Origin: Frisingicoccus sp009929615
GTDB taxonomy: Bacteria > Bacillota > Clostridia > Lachnospirales > Lachnospiraceae
Assembly: GCA_028692275.1 (NCBI GenBank)
Contig: JAQUXR010000005.1
Coordinates: forward strand, 57,168 to 121,167
Length of the DNA: 64,000 bases
Direction: 5' to 3'
Shown here: one piece after another, positions 1 to 8,516 of the stretch
Layout of the letters: every line of letters starts with the position of its first letter
Position numbering within the stretch: position 1 is the first letter of the stretch
Translations under genes and position numbers: made by a program
The notes under the pieces: generated by a model
The model's database searches: none
What the model was told of the DNA's origin: nothing
What the model saw: the letters and a program-made list of their open reading frames with translations, nothing else

Positions 1-761
1 TCCTTGTTTTTGATAAGGAGATATTTATTATCCTTTTTTAAAATAGCAGTAATATAATATAAATCGGTTTTTGAATTATTTTTTATATTTACCGGAAGGA
101 GAGCTTCAGTGCCGGCAGCTTTAGCTTCGCAGAGAGACTGAACCGGACAGTGTTCGCAATTGGTTTTTTTAGGTGTGCAGATAAGTGCCCCCAAATCCAT
201 CATCGCCTGGTTAAAATAAGACGGTGAGGACCCCTTAATGAGTTCATCCATAAGGATCTGATAAGCTTTTTTGGTTTTATCAAGGGCAATGTTATCCTGA
301 CGATTATAAATTCGTGAAAGGATACGAAGGGTATTACCATCAACTACCCCTTTTTCCTGAGAAAAAGCAATGCTGGATATGGCACTGGCTGTATAGGGGC
401 CAATCCCCTTAAGCTGAATAATATCTTTGTAATGCTCCGGAAAGACACCGTTATAGTCGTCCATAATCTGGCGGGCAGCTTCCTGCATGTTTCGCACACG
501 TCGATAATAACCAAGCCCCTCCCAAAGCTTAAAAAGTGAATCTTCATCAACGTCTGCCAGAGATTTTATATCAGGCAGTTTTTCCAGAAAACTAATGTAA
601 TAGCTTTTTACTGTATCCACTTGTGTCTGCTGAAGCATAATCTCACTGACCCATATGGAATAAGGGTCTGCCGTATGCCGCCATGGTAAATCCCGGCCAT
701 GAGCGAAGTACCATATACATAGATTATTTTGAAATTCTTTTATACGCATTAAATTTGACAT
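1..761 (-). CDS. mutY: A/G-specific adenine glycosylase MutY (partial, C-terminus off window)
   Basis: MutY removes adenine mispaired with 8-oxoguanine in base-excision repair. I translated the minus strand from the ATG at 761. The helix-hairpin-helix glycosylase fold is clear: SEIMLQQTQV holds the catalytic Glu (E40), LKGIGPYTASA is the HhH motif, and VVDGNTLRIL holds the Asp. The C-terminal iron-sulfur loop has spacing C-X6-C-X2-C-X5-C (C195, C202, C205, C211). The frame is still open at base 1, in what should be the start of the NUDIX-like domain that recognises 8-oxoG. No strong ribosome site precedes 761, and the ATG at 749 is an alternative start. It diverges from dgt. Confidence 0.93.
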   Translation of the reverse strand, partial: MSNLMRIKEFQNNLCIWYFAHGRDLPWRHTADPYSIWVSEIMLQQTQVDTVKSYYISFLEKLPDIKSLADVDEDSLFKLWEGLGYYRRVRNMQEAARQIMDDYNGVFPEHYKDIIQLKGIGPYTASAISSIAFSQEKGVVDGNTLRILSRIYNRQDNIALDKTKKAYQILMDELIKGSSPSYFNQAMMDLGALICTPKKTNCEHCPVQSLCEAKAAGTEALLPVNIKNNSKTDLYYITAILKKDNKYLLIKNK

Positions 762-855
762 AGAGCAAGTTTAACATATTTTTTTCATTATTTCATCAAG
801 AAAATAAAGGATTTTTCTTTTTAACGGAGAATATGTAATATGAGGAGAGATATTT

Positions 856-1866
856 ATGAATATTCGAGAAAAACAGGAAATATGGGAAAAAGAATATTTA
901 AGTCCCTATGCTTCTTTAAGTACGAATTCTCTCGGACGGGACAGGGAGGAACCCCAGTGTGATATTCGTCCGGTTTATCAAAGAGACAGAGATCGAATTC
1001 TTCATTCGAAATCTTTTCGAAGAATGAAGCATAAAACCCAGGTGTTTTTAGCACCGGCAGGGGATCATTATAGAACACGCCTTACACATACTCTGGAAGT
1101 TGCACAGATTGCTCGTACAGTAGCCAGAGCTTTAAGAATGAATGAAGATCTGACAGAAGCGATTGCACTTGGTCATGATTTGGGGCATACTCCTTTTGGT
1201 CATGCAGGCGAAGCGATTCTTGATCAACTTCATCCGGATGGATTTAAACACTATTATCAGAGTGTCCGGGTGGTGGAACTACTTGAGAAAAACTGCCACG
1301 GACTTAATTTGACAAAAGAAGTGCGTAATGGTATGATGAACCATTCTACTTCACGAATGCCTATGACGATGGAAGGCAAGATTGTCAGATTTTCTGATAA
1401 GATTGCTTATATAAATCATGATATAGATGATGCGATTCGAGCTCATATTATAAGTGAAGAATCTCTGCCCGCAGAGTATACCCGGGTTCTCGGAAGTTCT
1501 CCAAAAGAACGACTGAACACGTTGATTCACGGGATGATTAGTGAAAGTACGGGACAGCCTGATATACGCATGCCGGAAGAGATTGAGAAGGCTATGCTCG
1601 GCCTAAGAAACTATATGTTTGAAAGTGTATATACAAACCCGGTTGCAAAAGGTCAGGAGAAGAAAGCCCAGAATATGCTGGAGGTGTTATACCACCACTT
1701 TATGAAGGACTTTCATGAGTTGCCGGAGGAATATGTGGAACTTGTCACAAAAGGCGGTGAAAAGATGGAATCCGTTGTATGTGATTATATTGCAGGAATG
1801 ACAGATCAGTATTCGATAAAGGTTTACGAAGATTTGTATGTTCCGTTTGTATGGAAGGTGGTCTGA
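856..1866 (+). CDS. dgt: Deoxyguanosinetriphosphate triphosphohydrolase-like HD protein
   Basis: This is a dNTP triphosphohydrolase of the HD superfamily, which hydrolyses dGTP (or other dNTPs) to the nucleoside plus triphosphate and so adjusts dNTP pools. The signature SFRRMKHKTQVF precedes RTRLTHTLEVAQ (H78) and the metal-binding GHDLGHTPFGH (H107, D108). At 336 residues it is the short dGTPase form common in Firmicutes. GAGGAGAG lies just before the ATG. Its TGA overlaps the dnaG ATG by one base, so the two are probably translationally coupled. The position at the head of a dnaG-rpoD operon is typical of Clostridia. Substrate preference cannot be read from sequence. Confidence 0.93.
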   Translation: MNIREKQEIWEKEYLSPYASLSTNSLGRDREEPQCDIRPVYQRDRDRILHSKSFRRMKHKTQVFLAPAGDHYRTRLTHTLEVAQIARTVARALRMNEDLTEAIALGHDLGHTPFGHAGEAILDQLHPDGFKHYYQSVRVVELLEKNCHGLNLTKEVRNGMMNHSTSRMPMTMEGKIVRFSDKIAYINHDIDDAIRAHIISEESLPAEYTRVLGSSPKERLNTLIHGMISESTGQPDIRMPEEIEKAMLGLRNYMFESVYTNPVAKGQEKKAQNMLEVLYHHFMKDFHELPEEYVELVTKGGEKMESVVCDYIAGMTDQYSIKVYEDLYVPFVWKVV

Positions 1867-3635
1867 TGTTTTATTCAGATGATGTCATAGAAGAAGTCCG
1901 TGCACGTAATGACGTGGTGGATTTGATTGGAAATTACATAAAACTCACAAAAAAGGGCAGTTCTCATTTTGGCCTGTGTCCTTTTCATAATGAAAAGTCG
2001 CCATCTTTCTCGGTGAGCCGCGACAAGCAGATGTATTATTGTTTTGGTTGTGGCGCAGGTGGGAATGTTATTACCTTCGTTATGGAATATGAGAATTATT
2101 CGTTTTTGGAAGCTGTCAAATATTTAGCAGAACGTGCCGGAATCAAACTTCCCGAAGTGGAAGTTACAGAAGAACAGAAGCGGACTCAGAATCGCAGGCA
2201 GCAGCTTCTTGATATGAATAAGATAGCTGCCCAGTATTTTTATTATCAGTTAAAAGGAAAGAATGGCAGTCAGGCCAGGGATTACTTCGAAAAGAGGCAG
2301 CTCTCAAGTGACACTGTAGCACATTTTGGACTGGGTTATGCAAATCCCTACCGGGACGACCTGTATCAGTTTTTGAAGAAAAAAGGCTATGAAGATGGTC
2401 TTTTAAAAGATTCGGGATTGGTATCCATCGATGAGAAAAAAGGTGCTCATGATAAATTTTGGAATCGGGTTATGTTCCCGATTATGGATGTCAATAATAA
2501 GGTTATCGGTTTTGGCGGACGGGTTTTGGGAGATGGCACTCCGAAATATTTAAATTCCCCGGAAACGCTTCTTTTTGATAAAAGCCGCAATCTCTATGGA
2601 TTAAATTTTGCCAGGACTTCCAGACAGTCTTTTATGATTATATGTGAAGGATATATGGATGTTATTGCCATGCATCAGGCCGGATTTACGAATGCTGTTG
2701 CATCACTTGGTACGGCCTTCACACTTCAACATGGTGTTTTGCTAAAACGTTATACGGAAGAGGTCATTCTGGCTTACGATAGTGATGAGGCTGGTATCAA
2801 AGCGGCTTTACGGGCTATACCGATTCTTCGTTCAGCAGGACTTAGAATACGGGTTCTTCATATGACACCTTATAAGGATCCGGATGAATTTATTAAGAAT
2901 CTCGGTACGGAGGCTTTTAAAGAACGCATTGAAAAGGCGGAGAACAGTTTTATGTTTGAAGTTTCCGTTCTTGAAAAATCCTACAATTTGGGAGACCCGG
3001 ATGGTAAAACCAGATTCTTTAACGAAGTGGCCAAACGTCTGCTGGCTTTTAGTCAGGAGCTGGAGCGGAATAATTACATCGAAGCCGTAGCCAGACATTA
3101 TGCGATTCCTTTTGATGATTTGCAAAAGCTGGTCAACCGTTATGGAATGACAATGCCTGAACGGGAGATAGTTCGTGAGGAACGCTCTTTTTCAAGAAGG
3201 TCTGCGGACAGCCTTCAATATCCTGAAGCTTTGCTGGCTTCCCAGCAGCTGCTTCTTACATGGCTTGTGAATGATACAAGCTTGTTGAAGAAAATTAAAC
3301 CATGGGTTGGATGGGAAGATTTTGTACATCCGGTTTATCAAAAAGTATGCCAAGCAGTATATGAGTCGATAGAATCCACAGGACAGATTGTTCCGGGACA
3401 GATTATTAATTTGTTTCAGGAAAAGGAAGAACAAAAACTAGTTGCCAGTATTTTCAATTCGAATATTGCCGGTATCGAGGACAAAAATGCCAGGGAAAAA
3501 GCTTTGACAGAAACAGTGGTGAAAATCAAAAGAAACCACCTTGATGAGATGAGTCGTCAGATTCATGACCTTGGTGAATTACAAAACATTATAAAACTTA
3601 AATCAGATTTACAGAATTTGCATATTTCTCTCTAA
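1866..3635 (+). CDS. dnaG: DNA primase DnaG
   Basis: The primase synthesises RNA primers at the replication fork, working with the DnaB-type helicase. The N-terminal CHC2 zinc-binding domain has ligands C38, H41, C59 and C62. It is followed by the catalytic core with the TOPRIM motif EGYMDVIAMHQAG and the DSDEAGIKAA acidic patch, then a C-terminal helicase-binding region. At 589 residues it is normal length. I chose the ATG at 1866 over an upstream in-frame start at 1851 because the product then begins MFYSDDVIEEV, as in other primases, with GGAAGGTGG in front. It overlaps the dgt stop by one base and precedes rpoD. Confidence 0.96.
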   Translation: MFYSDDVIEEVRARNDVVDLIGNYIKLTKKGSSHFGLCPFHNEKSPSFSVSRDKQMYYCFGCGAGGNVITFVMEYENYSFLEAVKYLAERAGIKLPEVEVTEEQKRTQNRRQQLLDMNKIAAQYFYYQLKGKNGSQARDYFEKRQLSSDTVAHFGLGYANPYRDDLYQFLKKKGYEDGLLKDSGLVSIDEKKGAHDKFWNRVMFPIMDVNNKVIGFGGRVLGDGTPKYLNSPETLLFDKSRNLYGLNFARTSRQSFMIICEGYMDVIAMHQAGFTNAVASLGTAFTLQHGVLLKRYTEEVILAYDSDEAGIKAALRAIPILRSAGLRIRVLHMTPYKDPDEFIKNLGTEAFKERIEKAENSFMFEVSVLEKSYNLGDPDGKTRFFNEVAKRLLAFSQELERNNYIEAVARHYAIPFDDLQKLVNRYGMTMPEREIVREERSFSRRSADSLQYPEALLASQQLLLTWLVNDTSLLKKIKPWVGWEDFVHPVYQKVCQAVYESIESTGQIVPGQIINLFQEKEEQKLVASIFNSNIAGIEDKNAREKALTETVVKIKRNHLDEMSRQIHDLGELQNIIKLKSDLQNLHISL

Positions 3636-3673
3636 GGTGGAGAGAATATAAACAGATTTCCAGGAGGATGACT

Positions 3674-4771
3674 ATGGGCGAAAAATTAACATTTGAAGAA
3701 CGATTAACAACACTGGTAACAACCAGTAAAGATAAAAAAGGCAGTATGGCATTTCAAGAAGTCAATGACTATTTTTCGGATATTGATTTGACCGAAGAAC
3801 AGATTGAACAGATTTATGATGCTATGGATAAAGCCCATGTAGATTTATTGAAGATGGATGATGTCATCCTTCCAGAGGAGTATTTGGAAGAAGAGAAGGA
3901 AGAAATTGAAAAGATTGATTTTTCCATACCTGAAGGCGTCAGCATGGAAGACCCGGTTCGTATGTATCTGAAAGAAATCGGTAAAGTACCCCTTCTTTCA
4001 GGTGAGGAAGAGATGGAACTGGCAAAACGTATCGAAGCTGGTGATGAAGAGGCAAAAAAACGTCTTTCTGAAGCCAATCTTCGCTTGGTTGTCAGCATTG
4101 CAAAACGTTATGTAGGACGTGGGATGCAGTTTTTGGATTTGATTCAGGAGGGAAATCTTGGATTGATGAAAGCTGTAGAAAAATTTGACTATCAAAAGGG
4201 CTATAAATTCAGTACCTATGCAACCTGGTGGATACGTCAGGCTATTACACGTGCTATTGCTGACCAGGCCAGAACCATACGTATCCCTGTTCATATGGTA
4301 GAAACCATCAATAAACTGGTACGTACTTCCAGACAGCTTCTTCAGGAACTCGGGAGAGAACCTACGCCGGATGAAATCGGTGAACGTATGGAACTTCCAG
4401 TGGAGAGAGTTCGTGAAATCATGAAGATTTCTCAGGAGCCTGTTTCTTTGGAAACACCTATCGGTGAAGAAGATGACAGCCACCTGGGTGATTTTATACA
4501 GGATGATCATGTGGCTGTGCCTGCAGATGCTGCAGCATTTACCATGCTTCAGGAACAATTAGAAGAGGTCCTTGCTACACTTTCAGAAAGAGAAGCCAAA
4601 GTTCTCCGTCTTCGTTTTGGATTAGATGACGGAAGGGCAAGAACTCTTGAGGAAGTTGGAAAAGAATTCAGTGTTACAAGGGAACGTATTCGTCAGATAG
4701 AGGCTAAGGCTTTGCGGAAACTCCGAGGTCGTGGACGCAGTGGCAAATTAAGAGATTATTTGACAAACTAG
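3674..4771 (+). CDS. rpoD: Housekeeping RNA polymerase sigma factor SigA/RpoD
   Basis: This is the primary sigma-70 factor directing RNA polymerase to the TTGACA/TATAAT promoters seen across this window. A short region 1.1 (about residues 1-75) is followed by region 1.2 (DPVRMYLKEIGKVPLLS), region 2 (NLRLVVSIAKRYVGRGM, then YATWWIRQAI for -10 recognition), region 3, and region 4.2 with the helix-turn-helix SVTRERIRQIEAKAL. At 365 residues it is the compact Gram-positive form. I chose the ATG at 3674 because it lies 6 bases after a perfect AGGAGG; the ATG at 3668 abuts that motif. It follows dnaG, the macromolecular synthesis operon order. Confidence 0.97.
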   Translation: MGEKLTFEERLTTLVTTSKDKKGSMAFQEVNDYFSDIDLTEEQIEQIYDAMDKAHVDLLKMDDVILPEEYLEEEKEEIEKIDFSIPEGVSMEDPVRMYLKEIGKVPLLSGEEEMELAKRIEAGDEEAKKRLSEANLRLVVSIAKRYVGRGMQFLDLIQEGNLGLMKAVEKFDYQKGYKFSTYATWWIRQAITRAIADQARTIRIPVHMVETINKLVRTSRQLLQELGREPTPDEIGERMELPVERVREIMKISQEPVSLETPIGEEDDSHLGDFIQDDHVAVPADAAAFTMLQEQLEEVLATLSEREAKVLRLRFGLDDGRARTLEEVGKEFSVTRERIRQIEAKALRKLRGRGRSGKLRDYLTN

Positions 4772-4780
4772 GAGACAGCT

Positions 4781-5473
4781 ATGTTGAAAATATCAAAACG
4801 TTTAGAACAGGTTGCCGGTATGGTGCCAAAGGGCACCCGTCTGGCCGATGTTGGAACAGATCACGGGTATGTACCCTTATGGCTGTTGGAACGTGGACTT
4901 ATTACATCAGCCATAGGAATGGATGTGAATAAAGGTCCTTTACTCAGGGCCGAAGAGAATCGTAATAAATATGGTTTTCAGGAAATGATGGAACTGCGTC
5001 TATCGGACGGTCTTGAAAAATTAAAGCCGGGTGAAGCGGATACTGTACTGGCTGCCGGAATGGGCGGACCACTTATGATTCGCATCCTTGAAGAAGGAAC
5101 TTCGGTTTTAATGGACATAGATACCTTGGTCTTACAGCCACAATCCGAAATAGCTTCCGTTCGGCGTTATCTTTTAGAACATGATTTCCGGATTCAGGAA
5201 GAGATAATGCTTGTGGATGAAGGCAAGTATTATATGGCTATGAAGGCTGTTCATGGAATTACTGATGGCTGGACAGAAACGGAATATTTATTTGGAAAAC
5301 ATTTATTAGAAAATAAACATCCGGTATTGCTGGAATATCTAAAAAAAGAAAAAGCATTATACCAGAGTATTAAAACCAGATTGGAAAAAGAGTCCCAAAC
5401 CCATAAAAAACGTTATCAGGAGGTCTGTATATATCTTGATGAACTGGATAGAGGACTTAAGTTTTATTTGTGA
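4781..5473 (+). CDS. trmK: tRNA (adenine(22)-N1)-methyltransferase TrmK
   Basis: TrmK (YqfN) is an AdoMet-dependent enzyme that methylates N1 of adenine 22 in the tRNA D-loop region. The start MLKISKRLEQVAGMVP and the AdoMet motif LADVGTDHGYVPLWL are diagnostic, and a second motif, VLAAGMGGPLMIRIL, follows. The C-terminal part is a helical coiled-coil extension. Length (230 residues) and position directly behind rpoD match Firmicutes. AGGAGA precedes the ATG. The TGA stop falls inside the first copy of a repeat bounding the GC-rich spacer at 5468-5562, so the last codon or two may have been altered when that element arrived. Confidence 0.93.
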   Translation: MLKISKRLEQVAGMVPKGTRLADVGTDHGYVPLWLLERGLITSAIGMDVNKGPLLRAEENRNKYGFQEMMELRLSDGLEKLKPGEADTVLAAGMGGPLMIRILEEGTSVLMDIDTLVLQPQSEIASVRRYLLEHDFRIQEEIMLVDEGKYYMAMKAVHGITDGWTETEYLFGKHLLENKHPVLLEYLKKEKALYQSIKTRLEKESQTHKKRYQEVCIYLDELDRGLKFYL

Positions 5474-5562
5474 GTCACCGCAGGCGGCCTGCCTACGCAG
5501 AGCCTGTTCGAACGCAGTTCGAATTTTAATGGCGATGCTCGATAACTTGTGAGCCGTCACGG
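5468..5562. repeat. GC-rich palindromic intergenic element
   Basis: This short block is visibly GC-richer than its surroundings and separates trmK from the next operon gene. It holds two hairpins: GCAGG-CGG-CCTGC at 5480-5492, and TTCGAAC-GCA-GTTCGAA at 5507-5523 with perfect 7-base arms. It is bounded by related copies of TTGTGAG followed by TCACCG (5468) or CCGTCACGG (5547). The layout resembles REP or MITE-like small palindromic elements. Copy number elsewhere in the genome cannot be seen here, so calling it mobile is inference. Confidence 0.5.
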
Positions 5563-5579
5563 GAAGTGAGGAAATACAT

Positions 5580-6356
5580 ATGAAGGGCGAAAAACTTTAC
5601 CATATTTTACAACAGTTTTTTCCGAACCAGGCAGCTCTGCCATGGGATAATGTAGGGTTATTGTGCGGTCGGATGGATAAGGAAATCAAAAGAATATACG
5701 TGGCTCTAGACCCGGATATGAAGGCAGTAGAAGGTGCTATAGCAGCCGGAGCAGATTTACTTCTCACCCATCATCCTTTGATTTTTTCAGATATCAAACG
5801 GATTGAAGAAGGGGATTATCTTGGTGAACGAATTATAAAAATCATAGAAAACCACATGGCCTGTTATGCGATGCACACCAATTATGATGTGAAACGGATG
5901 GCAGGCCTTGTTGCCAGCCGGATGGACCTGAAAAATATCTGCGTTCTTGAACCTACAGTGGAAGACAAGAGCGAAGGTATTGGATTTACAGGCGATTTAA
6001 AAGAAGCTGTTTCACTTAAGGACTATGGGGAAAAAATCAAGGAATGGTTTGATATTCCGGATGTGCGCATTTATGGTGATTTGAATCAGATGATTACCCG
6101 GGTTTCAGTATGTCCGGGGTCAGCTAAAGGAATGGAAGATTTTGCCTTGGCACAGGGAGCACAGGTGCTTGTTGGCGGAGATTTCGGACACCATGAAGGC
6201 CTGGACTGCATTGAGAAAAATATTGGGGTTATCGATGCAGGACATTATGGTCTGGAACATGTTTTTATTAAGGATATATGCGAATTTCTACAGGTGAACT
6301 GCCCGGATATTGAAGTCACTCTGGCACCGCTAGAATATCCGTTTCATACAATATAA
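5580..6356 (+). CDS. Nif3-like dinuclear metal centre protein (YqfO family)
   Basis: This is a member of the widespread NIF3/DUF34 family, whose proteins form toroidal hexamers with a two-metal site; the physiological role is unsettled (the label 'GTP cyclohydrolase 1 type 2' is a database name). The metal ligands are visible in LLLTHHPLIF near the N-terminus, HTNYDV, and GHYGLEHVF near the C-terminus. At 258 residues it is the short form without the inserted PII-like domain found in Bacillus YqfO. GTGAGG precedes the ATG. Following trmK is the usual Firmicute arrangement, here separated by a GC-rich palindromic spacer. Confidence 0.88.
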   Translation: MKGEKLYHILQQFFPNQAALPWDNVGLLCGRMDKEIKRIYVALDPDMKAVEGAIAAGADLLLTHHPLIFSDIKRIEEGDYLGERIIKIIENHMACYAMHTNYDVKRMAGLVASRMDLKNICVLEPTVEDKSEGIGFTGDLKEAVSLKDYGEKIKEWFDIPDVRIYGDLNQMITRVSVCPGSAKGMEDFALAQGAQVLVGGDFGHHEGLDCIEKNIGVIDAGHYGLEHVFIKDICEFLQVNCPDIEVTLAPLEYPFHTI

Positions 6357-6379
6357 ACTCAGAAGGGGTATTGGGAATT

Positions 6380-8044
6380 ATGAAAGAAAATGAAAAAATT
6401 CAGGTAACTATTTTGGATGAGGTGTTTGAATTTGCCTCAGGAATAAGTCTTCAGGAGATTAGCCGTGATTTCCAGGAGCGTTTTCCACATCGTATTCTTT
6501 TGTCCAGAGTGAACGGAAAACTTAAGGAGCTGCACCATCATCTTAGAAAAAACTGTCATGTTGAGTTTTTGACGACGGCAGATAAGATAGGTAATATGAC
6601 TTATCGCCGTACAGCGACGCTTGTTTTAACAAAGGCTGTTATGGATGTCTTGGGCAAGGATACCGAACTGATTGTGGATTTTTCAGTTGATAAAGGTTAT
6701 TATTGCGAAATTAAAAATCATGTTACCATTAATGATGAGATTATCGAAAAGCTTCAGAATAGAATGGTTGAACTGACAAAAATGGATATTCCCATTATTA
6801 AAATGAATATAAATACCAGAGAGGCCATGGAACTCTTTAAACTCAATGGAATGAATGAAAAGGAAAAACTTTTTAAGTACCGCCGTGCTTCCAGAGTGAA
6901 CATTTACCAATTGGATAATATTATTGATTACTATTATGGATATATGGCTCCATCGACGGGATATATTCCGGATTATAAATTAATACCTTATAAAGAAGGT
7001 TTTGTTCTTCAGATGCCGGTGATAGATGCACCGGAAATTGTTCCTGATTTTAATCCATCAGAAAAGATTTTCAACGTTTTAAAGGAAGCCAGTATTTGGG
7101 GAGAACGCCTTGAAATATGTAATACAGGCGAGTTAAATGATTGTATTGCCAATGGCGGCTTTATGGATCTTGTACTTGTTTCAGAAGCCTTGCAGGAAAA
7201 AAATATTGCAGCCATTGCAGACGAGATTTACAGCAGCGGTAAACGGATTGTATTAATTGCAGGTCCTTCTTCCTCAGGAAAAACAACATTTTCCCATAGA
7301 TTAAGTATACAGCTTCGGGCAAAAGGGCTTAAGCCCCATCCGATTCCTGTAGATGACTATTTTGTGGATAGAGAGTTGACACCGAAGGATGAACAGGGAA
7401 ATTATAATTACGAATGTCTTGAAGCTCTAAATATAGAACAGTTTAATAAGGATTTGCAGGATCTCCTTGCCGGAGAAAGAGTAGAACTGCCGATTTTTAA
7501 TTTTGTCAGTGGCAAGTCTGAATACGGCAAAAACAATTTCCTGCAGATAGGAAGTGATGAAGTTCTTGTTATTGAAGGAATTCACTGCCTGAATGATGCC
7601 TTGACCTATAGTATTCCAAAGGAAAGTAAATACAGAGTCTATATAAGTGCATTAACCCAGTTGAATCTGGATGAGCATAACCGGATTGCAACAACGGATG
7701 GACGACTGATTCGCCGTATTGTTCGGGATGCAGCACACAGAGGTGCTTCAGCAGCGCATACTATTGCTATGTGGGATTCTGTCCGCCGTGGCGAAGAATC
7801 AAACATATTTCCATTTCAGGAAAATGCCGATGCTCAGTTTAATTCGGCGCTTGTGTATGAACTTTGTATATTAAAACAATTTGCAGAACCATTGCTGTTT
7901 AACATTCAGCCGGGGCAGCCCGAATATGAAGAGGCTAAACGTTTACTTAAGTTTTTGGATTATTTCATAGGTGTGACTAGTGAAAATATTCCAAAGAATT
8001 CCATATTGAGAGAATTTATCGGCGGCAGTTATTTTAACGTGTAG
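6380..8044 (+). CDS. TGS-domain nucleoside (uridine) kinase family protein
   Basis: This is a composite protein. The N-terminus (about residues 1-65) resembles a TGS domain, and the next ~200 residues resemble the editing region of threonyl-tRNA synthetase (YYYGYMAPSTGYI, HHHLRKNCHVEF). The C-terminal half is a P-loop kinase of the uridine kinase/phosphoribulokinase type with Walker A GPSSSGKTT near residue 295 and VIEGIHCLND further on. Phosphorylation of a nucleoside is inferred from the kinase domain only. At 554 residues it matches the clostridial fusion family. I chose the ATG at 6380, 11 bases after GAAGGGG; a TTG at 6371 is in frame but too close to that site. It is the last gene of the dgt operon. 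Confidence 0.85.
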   Translation: MKENEKIQVTILDEVFEFASGISLQEISRDFQERFPHRILLSRVNGKLKELHHHLRKNCHVEFLTTADKIGNMTYRRTATLVLTKAVMDVLGKDTELIVDFSVDKGYYCEIKNHVTINDEIIEKLQNRMVELTKMDIPIIKMNINTREAMELFKLNGMNEKEKLFKYRRASRVNIYQLDNIIDYYYGYMAPSTGYIPDYKLIPYKEGFVLQMPVIDAPEIVPDFNPSEKIFNVLKEASIWGERLEICNTGELNDCIANGGFMDLVLVSEALQEKNIAAIADEIYSSGKRIVLIAGPSSSGKTTFSHRLSIQLRAKGLKPHPIPVDDYFVDRELTPKDEQGNYNYECLEALNIEQFNKDLQDLLAGERVELPIFNFVSGKSEYGKNNFLQIGSDEVLVIEGIHCLNDALTYSIPKESKYRVYISALTQLNLDEHNRIATTDGRLIRRIVRDAAHRGASAAHTIAMWDSVRRGEESNIFPFQENADAQFNSALVYELCILKQFAEPLLFNIQPGQPEYEEAKRLLKFLDYFIGVTSENIPKNSILREFIGGSYFNV

Positions 8045-8049
8045 GACGC

Positions 8050-8078
8050 TTTACAAACAGGAAAAAGAATGCTATTAT
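8050..8078 (+). promoter_or_regulatory. Sigma-A promoter for rnpB
   Basis: TTTACA at 8050-8055 and TATTAT at 8073-8078 are separated by exactly 17 bases. The predicted start near 8085-8086 coincides with the 5' end of the RNase P RNA as defined by its P1 helix. Confidence 0.75.
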
Positions 8079-8085
8079 TATAATT

Positions 8086-8430
8086 CAAGTCTGTCGAATG
8101 GTCGCGCCTGTTTATACCGAAAGGTTTCAGGTGAGGAAAGTCCGAGCTTCATAGGGCAGGATGCCGGATAACGTCCGGTGGAGGCGACTCTAAGGAAAGT
8201 GCAACAGAAATAAACCGCCGGTTTAACCGGTAAGGGTGGAAAGGCGAGGTAAGAGCTCACCGCTCTTCTGGTAACAGAAGAGGCTCTGTAAACCCCATTC
8301 GAAGCAAGGCCGCACATAAGACTATACGGCTGCCCGTCGTGTCTTAGGGTAGGTCGCTGGAGCTTCCTGGTAACAGGAAGTCGAGATAGATGACCATTTT
8401 TAACATAACTCGGCTTACAGACAGACTTGA
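8086..8430 (+). ncRNA. rnpB: RNase P RNA (A-type)
   Basis: This is the catalytic RNA of ribonuclease P, which trims the 5' leader from pre-tRNAs. The terminal helix P1 closes perfectly: AAGTCTGTC at 8087-8095 pairs with GACAGACTT at 8420-8428. Universal elements are present: GAGGAAAGTCC near 8133, GCAACAGAAA near 8201, GGCGAGGTAAGAGCTCACC near 8243, AGATAGATGACC near 8384, and ACTCGGCTTACAG just before the 3' end. The P11-P12 sequence looks like the ancestral A type rather than the Bacillus B type. It lies alone between two operons with its own promoter and terminator. The 79-codon minus-strand frame over it is a shadow. Confidence 0.97.
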
Positions 8431-8462
8431 AAAAAGATACTGGTTTCAGTGTCTTTTTTCAT
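8427..8462 (+). terminator. Intrinsic terminator of rnpB
   Basis: The arms GAAAAAAGATACTG and CAGTGTCTTTTTTC pair with one mismatch around a short GTTT loop, and the 3' arm ends in a T run. The hairpin starts directly at the end of P1. Confidence 0.85.
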
Positions 8463-8516
8463 ATCAAAAGAAAACCTTCTAATGCGCAATAGATATAAAT
8501 AGAGAAGAGGAGTAGT

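Noticed and set aside
3998..4558. 186-codon minus-strand frame inside rpoD
   Set aside because: It is antisense to one of the most conserved parts of sigma factor; its composition reflects the rpoD codons and there is no ribosome site.
8078..8317. 79-codon minus-strand frame
   Set aside because: It lies wholly over the RNase P RNA, has no ribosome site, and encodes no recognisable domain; the RNA explains the sequence conservation.
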